A stretch of 64,000 nt of DNA from Prado023 sp963706875 (GTDB lineage Bacteria > Actinomycetota > Actinomycetes > S36-B12 > CAIYMF01), in the NCBI GenBank assembly GCA_963706875.1, contig CAVPNW010000010.1:1-64000 (forward strand). Direction: 5' to 3'. Below, in pieces: positions 25,673-34,018 of the stretch; position 1 is the stretch's first letter; every line of letters starts with the position of its first letter. The notes under the pieces are model-generated. The model saw nothing but the letters and a program-made list of their open reading frames with translations, searched no databases and was not told the DNA's origin. The position numbers were made by a program, and so were the translations under genes.

Positions 25673-27262
25673 ATGCGGATCGACCTGAACGCCGACCTCG
25701 GCGAGGGCGTCGGCGACGACGAGGCCCTGCTGGCGATCGTGACGTCGGCCAACATCGCCACCGGAGCGCATGCCGGCGGGGGAGCGGTGCTGGCGCGCGC
25801 CGTCGCCGCGGCGGCCCGACGGGGGGTGGCGATCGGCGCCCACCCCTCGTACCGGGACCGGGTCGGATTCGGCCGGGCCTCGCACCTCGGCGTGCTCCAC
25901 CGGGACGTGTCTGCCCGCTCGCTGCTGGTCGGTGACCTCGTCGCGCAGATCCTCGTGGTGGCCCGGGAGGCCGAGCGTCACGGCGTCACGTTGGCCCACG
26001 TGAAGGCGCACGGCTCGCTCTACAACGAGGCTGTCCATGACCCGGTGGCCGCGCAGGTCGTGGCCGACGCGGTCCTCGGCGCCGAGCACGCGCTCGGGTA
26101 CCGGATCTCGGTCATGACCCAACCGGGTGGGGAGTTGGCGCGCATAGCAGGGGGTCGCGCCATGGTCGTCATCCCGGAGGGGTTCGCCGACCGCGGGTAC
26201 TCGAGCACGGGTCAGCTCGTGCCCCGCGGCGAGCCCGGGGCGGTGCATGCGGACACCGGTTCCATGGTCGCGCAGGCACTGGACCTCGCTGGTGGCCATG
26301 TTGATCCGCTGGACGGTCCGCGCATCGCAGTCGAGGTTCACTCGCTGTGCGTCCACGGCGACACCCCGGGAGCTGTTGCCGCGGCACGGGCGATCCGGGC
26401 GGCCCTGGAGCAGCAGGGCTGGCTGGTGGTGGCCCCGAGCGGGCAGGTGGCCACCAGGGAGCGCGCGGAGGTGGCGGACGGATCGCTCGGGGCCGCCGAG
26501 GATCAGGATCGGCCAGGCAGCGGGCCCACACCTGTGGCCGCGAGCGACGCGGGTGGGATCGCTGGTGATCTGCTGGCGATCACTGAGTTCGGGGACCGAG
26601 CACTGCTGGTCGAGCCGCGGGAGCGCCGACCGCCGGGCACCGAGTGGGTGCTGCGCGTGGCCGCCCGGGCCCGCCGGCGCTGGCCCCGGGCGACTGTGGT
26701 CCCGGGGCTGGCCAGCGTGCTGGTGGCCTTCGAGCGCCCGTCGGATCGACCCGATCCCCGAGGTACCGATGTCCTGGCCGTCCTGTCGCCAGAGACTCCG
26801 GCCGATCGCGGAGCAACTGCCCAGGAGGACTCCGACCTCGACACCGAATCGGGACGGGTCCTCTCCGTGGCCGCCCCCCGGCTGCACACGCTTCCCACCC
26901 GCTACGACGGCCCCGACCTCGCCGATGTGGCAGCGATGCTCCACCTCCCGTCCGCCGAGGTCGTGCGTCGGCACCGGGCCGCGACCTGGACCGTGGCGGC
27001 CGTCGGGTTCTCGCCGGGGTTCGGCTACCTGACCACCCCGGACCCGCTGTTCGCCGCGGTCGGACGCCTCGCGGACCCGCGACCGAAGGTCCCCAGGGGA
27101 TCGGTTGCCCTCGCAGCCCAGATGTGTGCCGTCTACCCGTCGGCGACCCCGGGCGGATGGCAGCTCATCGGGTCCACCACCGCCGAGCTGTTCGACGTCG
27201 CGGCCGAGCACCCCGCGCTTCTGCGGGTCGGCGACCGCGTGGAGTTCGTCGAGGTGCCCTGA
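25673..27262 (+). CDS. pxpAB: Fused 5-oxoprolinase subunits A and B (LamB/YcsF + KipI)
   Basis: Protein of 529 residues joining two normally separate subunits of ATP-dependent 5-oxoprolinase. Residues 1-255 are PxpA (LamB/YcsF): MRIDLNADLGEGVGDDEALL, IATGAHAGGGAVL, GAHPSYRDRVGFGR, VKAHGSLYNEA, EVHSLCVHGDTPGA. Residues about 295-529 are PxpB/KipI: LLAITEFGDRALLV, LPTRYDGPDLADVAAMLHLP, VGFSPGFGYLTTPD, KVPRGSVALAAQMCAVYPSA. A linker of about 35 residues rich in Ala/Gly/Asp joins them. Together with PxpC it opens pyroglutamate (5-oxoproline) to glutamate. No frameshift or lost stop is visible: the join is in frame and both parts are complete. Confidence 0.93.
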   Translation: MRIDLNADLGEGVGDDEALLAIVTSANIATGAHAGGGAVLARAVAAAARRGVAIGAHPSYRDRVGFGRASHLGVLHRDVSARSLLVGDLVAQILVVAREAERHGVTLAHVKAHGSLYNEAVHDPVAAQVVADAVLGAEHALGYRISVMTQPGGELARIAGGRAMVVIPEGFADRGYSSTGQLVPRGEPGAVHADTGSMVAQALDLAGGHVDPLDGPRIAVEVHSLCVHGDTPGAVAAARAIRAALEQQGWLVVAPSGQVATRERAEVADGSLGAAEDQDRPGSGPTPVAASDAGGIAGDLLAITEFGDRALLVEPRERRPPGTEWVLRVAARARRRWPRATVVPGLASVLVAFERPSDRPDPRGTDVLAVLSPETPADRGATAQEDSDLDTESGRVLSVAAPRLHTLPTRYDGPDLADVAAMLHLPSAEVVRRHRAATWTVAAVGFSPGFGYLTTPDPLFAAVGRLADPRPKVPRGSVALAAQMCAVYPSATPGGWQLIGSTTAELFDVAAEHPALLRVGDRVEFVEVP

Positions 27263-28134
27263 TGGCTGGCGTGCGCGTGGTGGGGCTGTCGGGGTCGGCG
27301 CTGTTCCAGGACTCCGGGCGCCACCACATCGACAGCGGGGTGCCGGTCTCGGGAGCATTCGACCGGGACGCGCACGCGGCGGCGGCGGCCCTCGTGGGCG
27401 GCGGCTGCGAGCAGGCGTCCCTCGAGATCGTCGGGATGATCGAGGTGGTGCCGGACCAGCGCATGACCTGTGCGGTGACCGGGCGAGCGACGGTGACGGT
27501 CGACGGTCGGCCGGCCGCGCCCTGGACGGCCCTGGACGTGGAGGCGGGCGTGCGGGTGCAGGTCCACGCCGGGGGCCGGGCGTATCTCAGCGTGGCTGGT
27601 GGGTTCCAGCCCGCCCCCATGCTCGGGTCGCGCTCCACCTGCCTGCTCGGGCCGATCGGACCGCCCCCGGTGGGGATCGGTGACACGTTGCCCCTGGCCG
27701 CGACCTGCACGTCCGGGACGGCCGGGGACTTCGTCCGCGCTCCGGATCCGCGCGCCGGGGTGCGTGTGGTCCCGGGGCCGCACCTGCGCGTCGCCTCGTG
27801 CGACGTGCGTGTGCTGGACGCCTCCCGGATCGGTGTACGGCTCACGGCGGGCAGGTTGGACGGCGGGGGTGCCCAGGTCCGATCCGACCTGCCCTCGCTC
27901 GGGGTCCTGCCCGGGGCCGTGCAGATCCTGCCGTCCGGGGACTGGATGCTGCTCGGGCCGGACGCCGGCACGATGGGGGGCTACCCGATCGCAGGCGTCG
28001 TCGCCACGGCCGATCTCGGCGCCTGGGCGCACGTGCGAGTCGGTGAGGTCGTGCACCTGGAGGTCATCGTCGCCGGGGATGCTCCGGATCCAGCCGCGCC
28101 GGCCGTCGTCCGCGTTCAGGGGTTGGGCGGCTAG
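27262..28134 (+). CDS. pxpC: 5-oxoprolinase subunit C (biotin-dependent carboxyltransferase-like)
   Basis: Protein of 290 residues of the KipA/AHS2 family, third subunit of bacterial 5-oxoprolinase. Markers: ALFQDSGRHHIDSGVPVSGA (about 13-32), the GGFQPAPMLGSRSTCLLG block (about 114-131) and the C-terminal LPSGDWMLLGPDAGTMGGYP (about 223-242). The ATG overlaps the pxpAB stop (TGATG), so the two are translationally coupled. No PxpD or amino-acid transporter follows. A TetR-type regulator converges on its end. Confidence 0.93.
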   Translation: MAGVRVVGLSGSALFQDSGRHHIDSGVPVSGAFDRDAHAAAAALVGGGCEQASLEIVGMIEVVPDQRMTCAVTGRATVTVDGRPAAPWTALDVEAGVRVQVHAGGRAYLSVAGGFQPAPMLGSRSTCLLGPIGPPPVGIGDTLPLAATCTSGTAGDFVRAPDPRAGVRVVPGPHLRVASCDVRVLDASRIGVRLTAGRLDGGGAQVRSDLPSLGVLPGAVQILPSGDWMLLGPDAGTMGGYPIAGVVATADLGAWAHVRVGEVVHLEVIVAGDAPDPAAPAVVRVQGLGG

Positions 28135-28181
28135 GGCGTCGCCCACCCCGGCCAGCGTCGACCCGCCGGCGCCCCAGCGCC

Positions 28182-28952
28182 TCAGGCCGTGAGCATCGCC
28201 CGGATGACCGTGGCCACCTGGTCGTTCGGGATCTCATCGAGCTCGAGTGACTCGCGCCACCGCGATTCGAGCACGTTGAGGCCCCAGGCGACCGACGCGA
28301 TGCATGCCGACAGCACGCGTGGGTCCACAGACGATGACAGGCCCTGCTGATCTCGATGGCGCGCGATGACCTCGGCGATGGTATTGATCGGCAGCGGCGT
28401 GTTGGGCTTGCCGAGCTTGCCCTGCAGGGCCCGGTCGGTCAGGACGCGCATCCCGCCGGCGCCTGCGCGCGACGCATCCAGGATCCTCTCCAGGTTGTCG
28501 AAGAGCCCGTCGAAGTCGTCGGGCAGCGCCGTGGAGACGGACTCCTCGAGGCGGGCGATCGCCAGGTCGACGAGCTGGTCCTTGGACGTGGCGTACCGGT
28601 AGAGGTCCGAGTGGGCGACGCCGGCCTCGGCAGCGATCTGCCGGATGCTGATCTCCTGCCCCGGGTTGGCCACGAGCAGGCGGACGGTGGCCGCAACCAG
28701 GTCCTCGAGGCGGGCGCTCGGCTGGTCGCTGGCCGCTCGCTGGCGGGCCCGGAAGTCGCGGTGCCAGGCGAGGATCTCCTCGCGGGTCCACAACCGGCTG
28801 CGACCCCCGCCGGGAGCCGGGCGGCCGGTGGGGAAGTCCACGTAGCGGCTTCGGTAGGTCGAGACGCTGTTGCGGTGAGCGAGCCCGAGGATGGTCGCGA
28901 CCTCCCCAGCGTCGATCAGTTCGTCGGGTCGCTCTGCGGTGGCGGCGGTCAT
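28182..28952 (-). CDS. TetR-family regulator with an extra N-terminal winged-helix domain
   Basis: Protein of 256 residues. Residues about 8-70 look like an AlpA/MerR-type helix-turn-helix: ELIDAGEVATILGLAHRNSV, FPTGRPAPGGGRSRLWTREE. Residues about 78-130 are a TetR DNA-binding domain: VAATVRLLVANPGQEISIRQ, IAAEAGVAHSDLYRYATSKD. The rest is the ligand-binding helical bundle. Two DNA-binding heads in one TetR protein are unusual. The ATG lies six bases from TAGACT, giving a leaderless transcript, and a palindrome overlies that promoter. It may regulate the convergent pxp genes or only itself. Confidence 0.85.
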   Translation of the reverse strand: MTAATAERPDELIDAGEVATILGLAHRNSVSTYRSRYVDFPTGRPAPGGGRSRLWTREEILAWHRDFRARQRAASDQPSARLEDLVAATVRLLVANPGQEISIRQIAAEAGVAHSDLYRYATSKDQLVDLAIARLEESVSTALPDDFDGLFDNLERILDASRAGAGGMRVLTDRALQGKLGKPNTPLPINTIAEVIARHRDQQGLSSSVDPRVLSACIASVAWGLNVLESRWRESLELDEIPNDQVATVIRAMLTA

Positions 28953-28958
28953 GCGGTC

Positions 28959-28975
28959 AGTCTAGTCAAGTAGAC
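28959..28975 (-). promoter_or_regulatory. Promoter and operator of the TetR gene
   Basis: TAGACT (complement of 28959-28964) is a -10 six bases before the ATG. GTCTA-N6-TAGAC (28960-28975) is an inverted repeat covering the same bases, so the regulator binding there would block its own promoter. Confidence 0.55.
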
Positions 28976-29038
28976 AGGGCGCCCGCGTCTCCGATCCACC
29001 CGTTCGGCGCGTCGCGATCGGATACCCGCCGGGGAATG

Positions 29039-29076
29039 CAGAAGGCCCCGGGACATGTTCGTCACGGGGCCTTCTG
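29039..29076 (-). terminator. Strong hairpin terminator after the SHOCT gene
   Basis: CAGAAGGCCCCG (29039-29050) and CGGGGCCTTCTG (29065-29076) pair over 12 bp with a 14-base loop. It lies 13 bases beyond the stop of the minus-strand gene and may work in both directions. Confidence 0.85.
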
Positions 29077-29088
29077 GCGGGGCTGTGA

Positions 29089-29488
29089 TCAGGAGGCGAG
29101 GGCCTTGGCCTTCAGGGCGTCGAACTCCGCCTGCGTGATGGCGCCGGAGTCGAGGAGTCCCTTGGCGTCGTTGATCTGCTCGGCCGGCGTCTTGGTCTTG
29201 GCGGCGACGCTCTGGATGTACTTCTCCTGCTGGGCCTGCGCGTCGGCCACCTGGGCCATCTGGCGCTCACCCATGCTCTTGCCGCGAGCGATCAGGTAGA
29301 CCAGCGTGGTGATCGGCGCGAAGAAGATGAAGAAGACGGCCCACAGGAACTTGGCGAAGCCGCCGAGGGTGTTGTCGCTGAACAGGTCGATGACGCAGCG
29401 GATCCAGATGAAGATGAACGCGATCCAGATGAAGAAGAGGAAGCTCCAGAGCGAGGACGTCCCAGAAGTTGGTGCTGTTGAAGTCCAA
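29089..29488 (-). pseudogene. Membrane protein with PLDc_N-like helices and SHOCT domain, frameshifted
   Basis: Two frames make one protein of about 132 residues: MDFNSTNFWDVL in the first, then WSFLFFIWIAFIFIWIRCVI, two TM helices up to VYLIARGKSMGERQ, and a C-terminal SHOCT-type motif (LLDSGAITQAEFDALKAKAL). Such small proteins are common in actinobacteria; function unknown. One extra base (C at about 29452) breaks the frame; removing it gives FWDVLLWSFLFF, which fits the family. The start is a TTG with AAAGG eight bases upstream. I think a sequencing error is as likely as a true mutation. Confidence 0.75.
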
Positions 29489-29599
29489 TGATGTGCCTTT
29501 CGTTGGGTATGGGGGTGCTCGGCGCCAGTGTAGACCCCCTGCTACCTATCCGACGTCATGGTGTCGCTTAGCCCCCTCGGCGTGGCGACCGTGCCTGAG

Positions 29600-29614
29600 G
29601 TCACTGCATGTGAC
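29600..29614. promoter_or_regulatory. Palindrome GTCAC-N5-GTGAC
   Basis: A 15-base inverted repeat in the 216-bp spacer upstream of the DUF2892 gene. Its distance to the start (about 90 bases) fits an operator. No other structure is seen in this spacer. Confidence 0.3.
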
Positions 29615-29704
29615 GACACTCACACTGGGGTCCGGTATCCCTGACCGCCCGCATCCGTCTGAGAGGTGATGCGCCACAACGGGCGCTGGAACTGAGGAGG
29701 AACC

Positions 29705-29914
29705 ATGAAGACCAATGAGGGAACCGTCGATCGCATCATCCGCGCCGTCGTCGGCGTCGCCGCCCTGCTGGGCGCATTCGCGATGGGCTCGGGCAGCGTC
29801 GCCTTCGTCCTTCTGCTGGTGGTCGGGGCGGTCCTGCTCGTCACCGCCGCGGTCGGATTCTGCCCGCTGTACCGGGTGTTCGGCATCAACACCTGCCCGG
29901 TCGCGAAGAACTGA
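29705..29914 (+). CDS. DUF2892 (YgaP-like inner-membrane) protein
   Basis: Protein of 69 residues with the family signature: MKTNEGTVDRIIRAVVGVAA at the start, two TM helices (about 14-32 and 34-52) and the C-terminal CPLYRVFGINTCPV with two cysteines. In E. coli the equivalent is the membrane anchor of the rhodanese YgaP; stand-alone copies have no known role. The ATG has an excellent GAGGAGG site. The downstream sigma factor gene has its own -10. Confidence 0.9.
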   Translation: MKTNEGTVDRIIRAVVGVAALLGAFAMGSGSVAFVLLLVVGAVLLVTAAVGFCPLYRVFGINTCPVAKN

Positions 29915-29944
29915 GCCGGGCCGCGGTCAGTAGGCTTCCGACCC

Positions 29945-30703
29945 GTGGACCCCGCTGAGCTGCGCGCCGAGCTCCCCGCCGCGGCGTTGGCGCTCGCCCC
30001 GTACGCGCGGATGCTCGCCGGATCGGAGCACGACGCTGCCGACCTTCTCCAGGACACCGTGGTCCGGGCCCTGGAGAGGGCGGCCGCCTTCGACGGACGG
30101 TCCTCGTTGGCCACCTGGTTGCGCCGGATCATGCACAACCTCTGGGTGGACCGGATGCGGGCCGGCCGCGAGGATCCCAGCGACGACATAGTCGCGCTGG
30201 TGGAGACTCGATGGCGCGACGACGACTACACGGTCGATGCCTCGGTGGTCGTCCAGCGCGCCGAGGAACGCGACGACCTGCTCGACGCGCTGGCCCACAT
30301 GCCGGCGATCTACCGCACGGCGGTGGTGCTCCACGATGCCCAGGGGCTGACCTCGGCCGAGGTCGCCGAGGCCATGGGCGTCGGGTTGCCGGGCGCGAAG
30401 CAGCGGATCCGGCGCGGGCGGATGATGCTCGTGACGCAGTTGGCGGACGCCGCCGCTGCGCCGATCAGGACAGGGGTCCCGATGAGGTGCTGGGAGGCCC
30501 GCTCGCGGGTGAGCGACTACCTCGACGGGGACCTCGACGCCGATGGTGCGCGGGCCCTTGAGTCGCACCTGGCCGGTTGCCGGACGTGCCCGCCGCTGTA
30601 CGCGTCGCTGGTCGCCACCCGTACCGCGATCAGCGCGGAGCCCGATCCCGACTCGGTGGTCCCGCCGGAGCTGGCTGCACGCATCGCGAGCCTGCTGGAC
30701 TGA
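29945..30703 (+). CDS. ECF sigma factor fused to a zinc-finger (zf-HC2) anti-sigma-like domain
   Basis: Protein of 252 residues. Sigma region 2 (about 12-75) includes ARMLAGSEHDAADLLQDTVV and FDGRSSLATWLRRIMHNLWV. Region 4 (about 110-165) includes LDALAHMPAIYRTAVVLHDA and LTSAEVAEAMGVGLPGAKQR. After residue 178 comes a zf-HC2 module: RCWEARSRVSDYLDGDLDAD, then LESHLAGCRTCPPLY with HxxxCxxC. That zinc finger is normally in a separate anti-sigma gene. The GTG start follows TAGGCT (29931-29936) by eight bases. Confidence 0.88.
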   Translation: MDPAELRAELPAAALALAPYARMLAGSEHDAADLLQDTVVRALERAAAFDGRSSLATWLRRIMHNLWVDRMRAGREDPSDDIVALVETRWRDDDYTVDASVVVQRAEERDDLLDALAHMPAIYRTAVVLHDAQGLTSAEVAEAMGVGLPGAKQRIRRGRMMLVTQLADAAAAPIRTGVPMRCWEARSRVSDYLDGDLDADGARALESHLAGCRTCPPLYASLVATRTAISAEPDPDSVVPPELAARIASLLD

Positions 30704-30748
30704 CCGGCTTCGGGTGCGGCTCGTGATCCGGGCGACTACCGTTCAGGC

Positions 30749-31117
30749 ATGCCGGATCCGCAGCTCGTCGTGCGCCGCGTCAGCGAAGTCTCGTATGTCG
30801 CCACGCTGGGTGACGTCGAGGTGGGCTGGGCGTCGCTGGCCGTCTCCGACGGTGTGTGGGAGATCTACCGGACGGTCACGGCCCCGGCATACGAGGGGCA
30901 GGGGATCGCCTCACGGCTCACGCGGTTCGTGCTCGACGCCGCCGATGAGGCAGGCGTGACCGTCATCCCGAGCTGCTGGTACGTCGACGGCCTCATGGCG
31001 CGATCGTCACCGCGGTACGACCATCTGCGCGCGGGTCATCGTGCGCCGGTTGCCGACGAGGGGGACTCCTGCCGGATCGCCCCCGCGGTCCTGCCGCGGT
31101 CGAGCGACGCGCGCTGA
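30749..31117 (+). CDS. GNAT-like N-acetyltransferase (YjdJ type)
   Basis: Protein of 122 residues. VGWASLAVSDGVWEIYRTVT, then APAYEGQGIASRLTRFVLDA (about 50-69, the acetyl-CoA loop GQGIAS) and VIPSCWYV match the small YjdJ/GCN5-related group (GNAT_acetyltr_2). Substrate unknown. TACCGT ends six bases before the ATG, and there is no Shine-Dalgarno, so the message is probably leaderless. Confidence 0.85.
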   Translation: MPDPQLVVRRVSEVSYVATLGDVEVGWASLAVSDGVWEIYRTVTAPAYEGQGIASRLTRFVLDAADEAGVTVIPSCWYVDGLMARSSPRYDHLRAGHRAPVADEGDSCRIAPAVLPRSSDAR

Positions 31118-31136
31118 GTCCTTGGGTCGGGGGCTT

Positions 31137-31162
31137 CGGCTGGTGCCGGGTTGCACCAGCCG
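31137..31162. terminator. Bidirectional terminator between convergent genes
   Basis: CGGCTGGTGC (31137-31146) pairs with GCACCAGCCG (31153-31162) around a CGGGTT loop, midway in the 94-bp space between two gene ends. Confidence 0.8.
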
Positions 31163-31211
31163 TCGTGGGTCGGCTGCTCGGCCCGCGAGCGTACGGCCGG
31201 GTGGTGCTGCC

Positions 31212-32126
31212 TCAGGGGGAGTTCGGGCGCACGAGCCCGGTCAGGTCCGTGCCCGGGCAGGTCAGGTTGCGGTCCAGCGACTTGCCGTCGCTGCCCGTCC
31301 CGATCCGCTGGACGATCGCGGGCGTGCGGTCCCCGAACGAGGTGCGCTCGCACGTCGCGGCCGCGCGCTCGGCGGTGGCCGTCCCGATCCCCACCCACGT
31401 GGGCACATCCACGGCAGCGCCACCGGTGATCTCCTCCCAGAGTGCCGGGGCGGAGTAGATGCCGACCGGGTAGCCGGCCTCGGCCAGGACTCTCAGGTGC
31501 TCGGTGATCACGGCTCGGTGCCGGGCCTGCGAGCCCTTCCACACCTCGGGCAGCTCGACGTCCAACCAGACCGGGGTACCCGCGGGCACGCCCTGGTCCT
31601 CCAGCGCCTCGAGGTCGCCCCTTGCTGCCCTGCGGCCGACCTTCAGAGGGTCGCCGGTGTTGTTGTCGGCGGTGTTCACGTACACGGCTGCGCCGGCCTG
31701 GCGTGAGGCGAAGCGCCACTGTACGGCGAAGCACGGGTTCGGCCGGTCGGGCATGCCGCCGTCGAGGCCGATGATCGCGTAGCCGTTGTCCATGTCCTTG
31801 AACGTCCGGCCGCACTGCGGGAACGAGAGGTCCACCCCGTAGGCGGGTTGGTCGCCCTCCCAGGCGACGGCCTCGACCTCGGGGGTTCCCGAGATGTCCG
31901 CCGGTCCGCTCTCGATCGGATCGGTGAGGGCGCCGCCCAGTGAGCTGGCGCCGGTCATGATCGCGAAGCCGAGCCCGAGGAACGCCACGAGGCTGACCAT
32001 CAACGACCCCAGGCACCCCAGCCGCCGCCGGCGGACCTCCGCACGTGTCCTTCGGCGCCGGGTGGGCGGTTCGGGGGCACGCCGAACCCGCGGACCGGGA
32101 CCGGGTGTCGCGGTGCGGCTGCTCAA
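31212..32126 (-). CDS. Membrane-anchored glycoside hydrolase-like (DUF1906/GH25-like) protein
   Basis: Protein of 304 residues. An Arg-rich cytoplasmic N-terminus (RRRRTRAEVRRRRLG) leads into one TM helix (CLGSLMVSLVAFLGLGFAIM, about 38-57). An extracellular domain follows: AYGVDLSFPQCGRTFKDMDN, YAIIGLDGGMPDRPNPCFAV, PVWLDVELPE (about 174-183, acidic residues placed as in GH25) and AGYPVGIYSAPALWEEI. It may be a lytic muramidase-like enzyme acting on the cell wall. The TTG start at 32126 has AGAGGGG upstream. It is divergent from the methyltransferase gene. Confidence 0.82.
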   Translation of the reverse strand: MSSRTATPGPGPRVRRAPEPPTRRRRTRAEVRRRRLGCLGSLMVSLVAFLGLGFAIMTGASSLGGALTDPIESGPADISGTPEVEAVAWEGDQPAYGVDLSFPQCGRTFKDMDNGYAIIGLDGGMPDRPNPCFAVQWRFASRQAGAAVYVNTADNNTGDPLKVGRRAARGDLEALEDQGVPAGTPVWLDVELPEVWKGSQARHRAVITEHLRVLAEAGYPVGIYSAPALWEEITGGAAVDVPTWVGIGTATAERAAATCERTSFGDRTPAIVQRIGTGSDGKSLDRNLTCPGTDLTGLVRPNSP

Positions 32127-32195
32127 CGGGGTTCCCCTCTGGTGATGGCACGACGATTGTCACCCACCCGGCCGACATCAGGGTTGAATGACCCG

Positions 32196-33095
32196 ATGGA
32201 CACCCACCCGATGGACAGCTCCGCGCAGGGCGGATCCCTTGATGGCGGATCCGCGAGCGACGCGGCCCTCGACGACCACGCTGCCGTGAACCTCGCCTCC
32301 TGGGACGAGCGCGCGCCTGCCCATGCCGCCTCCCCGGACTACCACTTCGATGACTTCGTGGCTGATCCCCGGTACATCTCCGACGTCGTGCGCTTCGACC
32401 TGCCGCGGCTCGGCGACGTCGGTGGCCGCCGGGGGGTGCACCTGCAGTGCCATGTCGGGACCGACACGATCTCCCTTGCCCGACTCGGCGCACGCATGAC
32501 CGGGCTGGACTTCTCGCCAGTTGCCATCGGTCAGGCCCGGGCGCTGGCCGAGCGGTGCGGGACCCCGGCGCAGTTCGTGGTGTCCGACGTGTACGCGGCC
32601 GTCGACGTCCTCGAGCCGGGTGCGTTCGACCTCGTGTTCACCGGTATCGGTGCCTTGTGCTGGATCCCCGACATCCGCCGGTGGGCCGGTGTCGTCTCGG
32701 ACCTGCTCGCCCCCGGTGGCCGGCTGTTCCTGCGGGAGGGTCACCCGATGCTCTGGGCGCTGGCCGACCCCGACGACTCGGGAACGCTGCGCGTGGAGCA
32801 CCCGTACTTCGAACGGCCGGAGCCCACCCGCTGGGACGAGGGCGGGACCTACGTTCAGACGGACGTGGAGTTCCAGCACAACGTCAGCTACGAGTGGAAC
32901 CACGGACTGGGCGAGATCGTGACCGCCCTGCTGGACCAGGGCCTGCAGATCACTGGGCTCGAGGAGCACGACAGCATCCCGTGGGACGGCCTGCCGGGCC
33001 TGATGGAGCCGATCGGCGGCGGCGAGCTGCGCCTCATCGACCGCCCCGAGCGCCTGCCGGCCAGCTACACCCTCCAAGCCACCAAGCCAAGCTGA
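32196..33095 (+). CDS. SAM-dependent methyltransferase
   Basis: Protein of 299 residues. The SAM site is GVHLQCHVGTDTISLARLGA (about 82-101), then MTGLDFSPVAIGQARALAE. It continues FDLVFTGIGALCWIPDIRRW and LLAPGGRLFLREGHPML. A C-terminal region (about 225-299) with WNHGLGEIVTALLDQGLQIT follows. Class I methyltransferase fold; target unknown. I prefer the ATG at 32196; the frame is open back to 32142 but without extra family sequence. It ends in a hairpin shared with ku. Confidence 0.88.
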   Translation: MDTHPMDSSAQGGSLDGGSASDAALDDHAAVNLASWDERAPAHAASPDYHFDDFVADPRYISDVVRFDLPRLGDVGGRRGVHLQCHVGTDTISLARLGARMTGLDFSPVAIGQARALAERCGTPAQFVVSDVYAAVDVLEPGAFDLVFTGIGALCWIPDIRRWAGVVSDLLAPGGRLFLREGHPMLWALADPDDSGTLRVEHPYFERPEPTRWDEGGTYVQTDVEFQHNVSYEWNHGLGEIVTALLDQGLQITGLEEHDSIPWDGLPGLMEPIGGGELRLIDRPERLPASYTLQATKPS

Positions 33096-33119
33096 CCCCA
33101 ACCCCCCAACCGGGGTCAG
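33092..33119. terminator. Compact bidirectional terminator over both stop codons
   Basis: CTGACCCC (33092-33099) pairs with GGGGTCAG (33112-33119). The stops of the methyltransferase (33093-33095) and of ku (33116-33118) are both part of the stem. Confidence 0.75.
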
Positions 33120-33949
33120 GCTTCGCCGGCTTCGGACTCCGGCTCGGTCGCGCCGCTCGCGGCCCGGGCGGCCTGGGTTCGGCGCACGGACTCCTGCAGG
33201 GCGGCCATGAGGTCGATGACCGTCCCCGAGTCGTCAGCGGCCTCCGGGCTGCGGGGCAGGATCACGTCCTCCCCGGCGAGCTTCTGCGTGACCAGGTCCA
33301 GGACAGCCTGCCGGTACTCGTCGGTGTAGGCACCTGGGTCGAAGTCCGCGCTGAGGCTCTCCACCAGCGATCCGGCCATTGCCAGCTCCTGGGGCCGGAC
33401 GGTGATGTCCTCGTCGGCGATCCCCTCGAAGTCCGGGACCCGGACCTCGTCGGGCCAGAGCAGGGTCTGGAGCACCAGGACGTCGTCGCGCACGCGAAGC
33501 AGCCCGAGGCGGGTGCGCTTGCGCATCGTCATCAGCACAACGGCCGTCCGGTCGGTCTCCTGCAGGGCGCGGCGCAGCAGCACGTAGGGCTTGGCTGCGC
33601 CGGTGGCCGGCTCGAGGTAGTAGGCCTTGTCGAAGTGGAGCGGATCGATCTGCTGGGCGGGGGCGAACTCGATGATCTCCAGGTCGCGGCCGTGCGGCAC
33701 CTGCAGCCCGTCGAGCTCCTCCTCGGAGACGATGACCCGCCGGCCGGTCTCGTCCTCGTAGCCCTTGCCGATCTCGGCGAACGTGACGGTCTGCTCGCAG
33801 GTCTGGCACTGCCGCTGGTACTTGATCCGGCCGCCATCGGCGATGTGGACCTGGTGGAACTTGACGTCGCGGTCCTCGGTGGCGGCGTACATCTTCACCG
33901 GGATGTGGACCAACCCGAAGGCGACGTTCCCACTCCACATGGCGCGCAT
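33116..33949 (-). CDS. ku: Ku protein, bacterial non-homologous end joining
   Basis: Protein of 277 residues, typical bacterial Ku length. It starts MRAMWSGNVAFGLVHIPVKM, keeps KFHQVHIADGGRIKYQRQCQ and the helical core (DEDITVRPQELAMAGSLVES), and ends in an acidic tail. The homodimer threads onto broken DNA ends and recruits LigD. The ATG at 33949 is chosen by family alignment; ATG at 33940 is possible. It is divergent from the two ligD genes, start to start 69 bp, so Ku and the LigD parts can be co-regulated. Confidence 0.95.
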   Translation of the reverse strand: MRAMWSGNVAFGLVHIPVKMYAATEDRDVKFHQVHIADGGRIKYQRQCQTCEQTVTFAEIGKGYEDETGRRVIVSEEELDGLQVPHGRDLEIIEFAPAQQIDPLHFDKAYYLEPATGAAKPYVLLRRALQETDRTAVVLMTMRKRTRLGLLRVRDDVLVLQTLLWPDEVRVPDFEGIADEDITVRPQELAMAGSLVESLSADFDPGAYTDEYRQAVLDLVTQKLAGEDVILPRSPEAADDSGTVIDLMAALQESVRRTQAARAASGATEPESEAGEA

Positions 33950-34018
33950 CCGGTCATTGTGGGGCAGTCGGGGCCGGGAAGCAGGGCTATGGGCCACCCA
34001 CGCGGCCATCATGGTCCC

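Noticed and set aside
32447..34018. A long plus-strand frame leading into the LigD ligase
   Set aside because: Upstream of 34019 it is another frame of the methyltransferase and the antisense of ku; the composition is Arg/Pro/Gly-rich noise typical of high-GC shadows.
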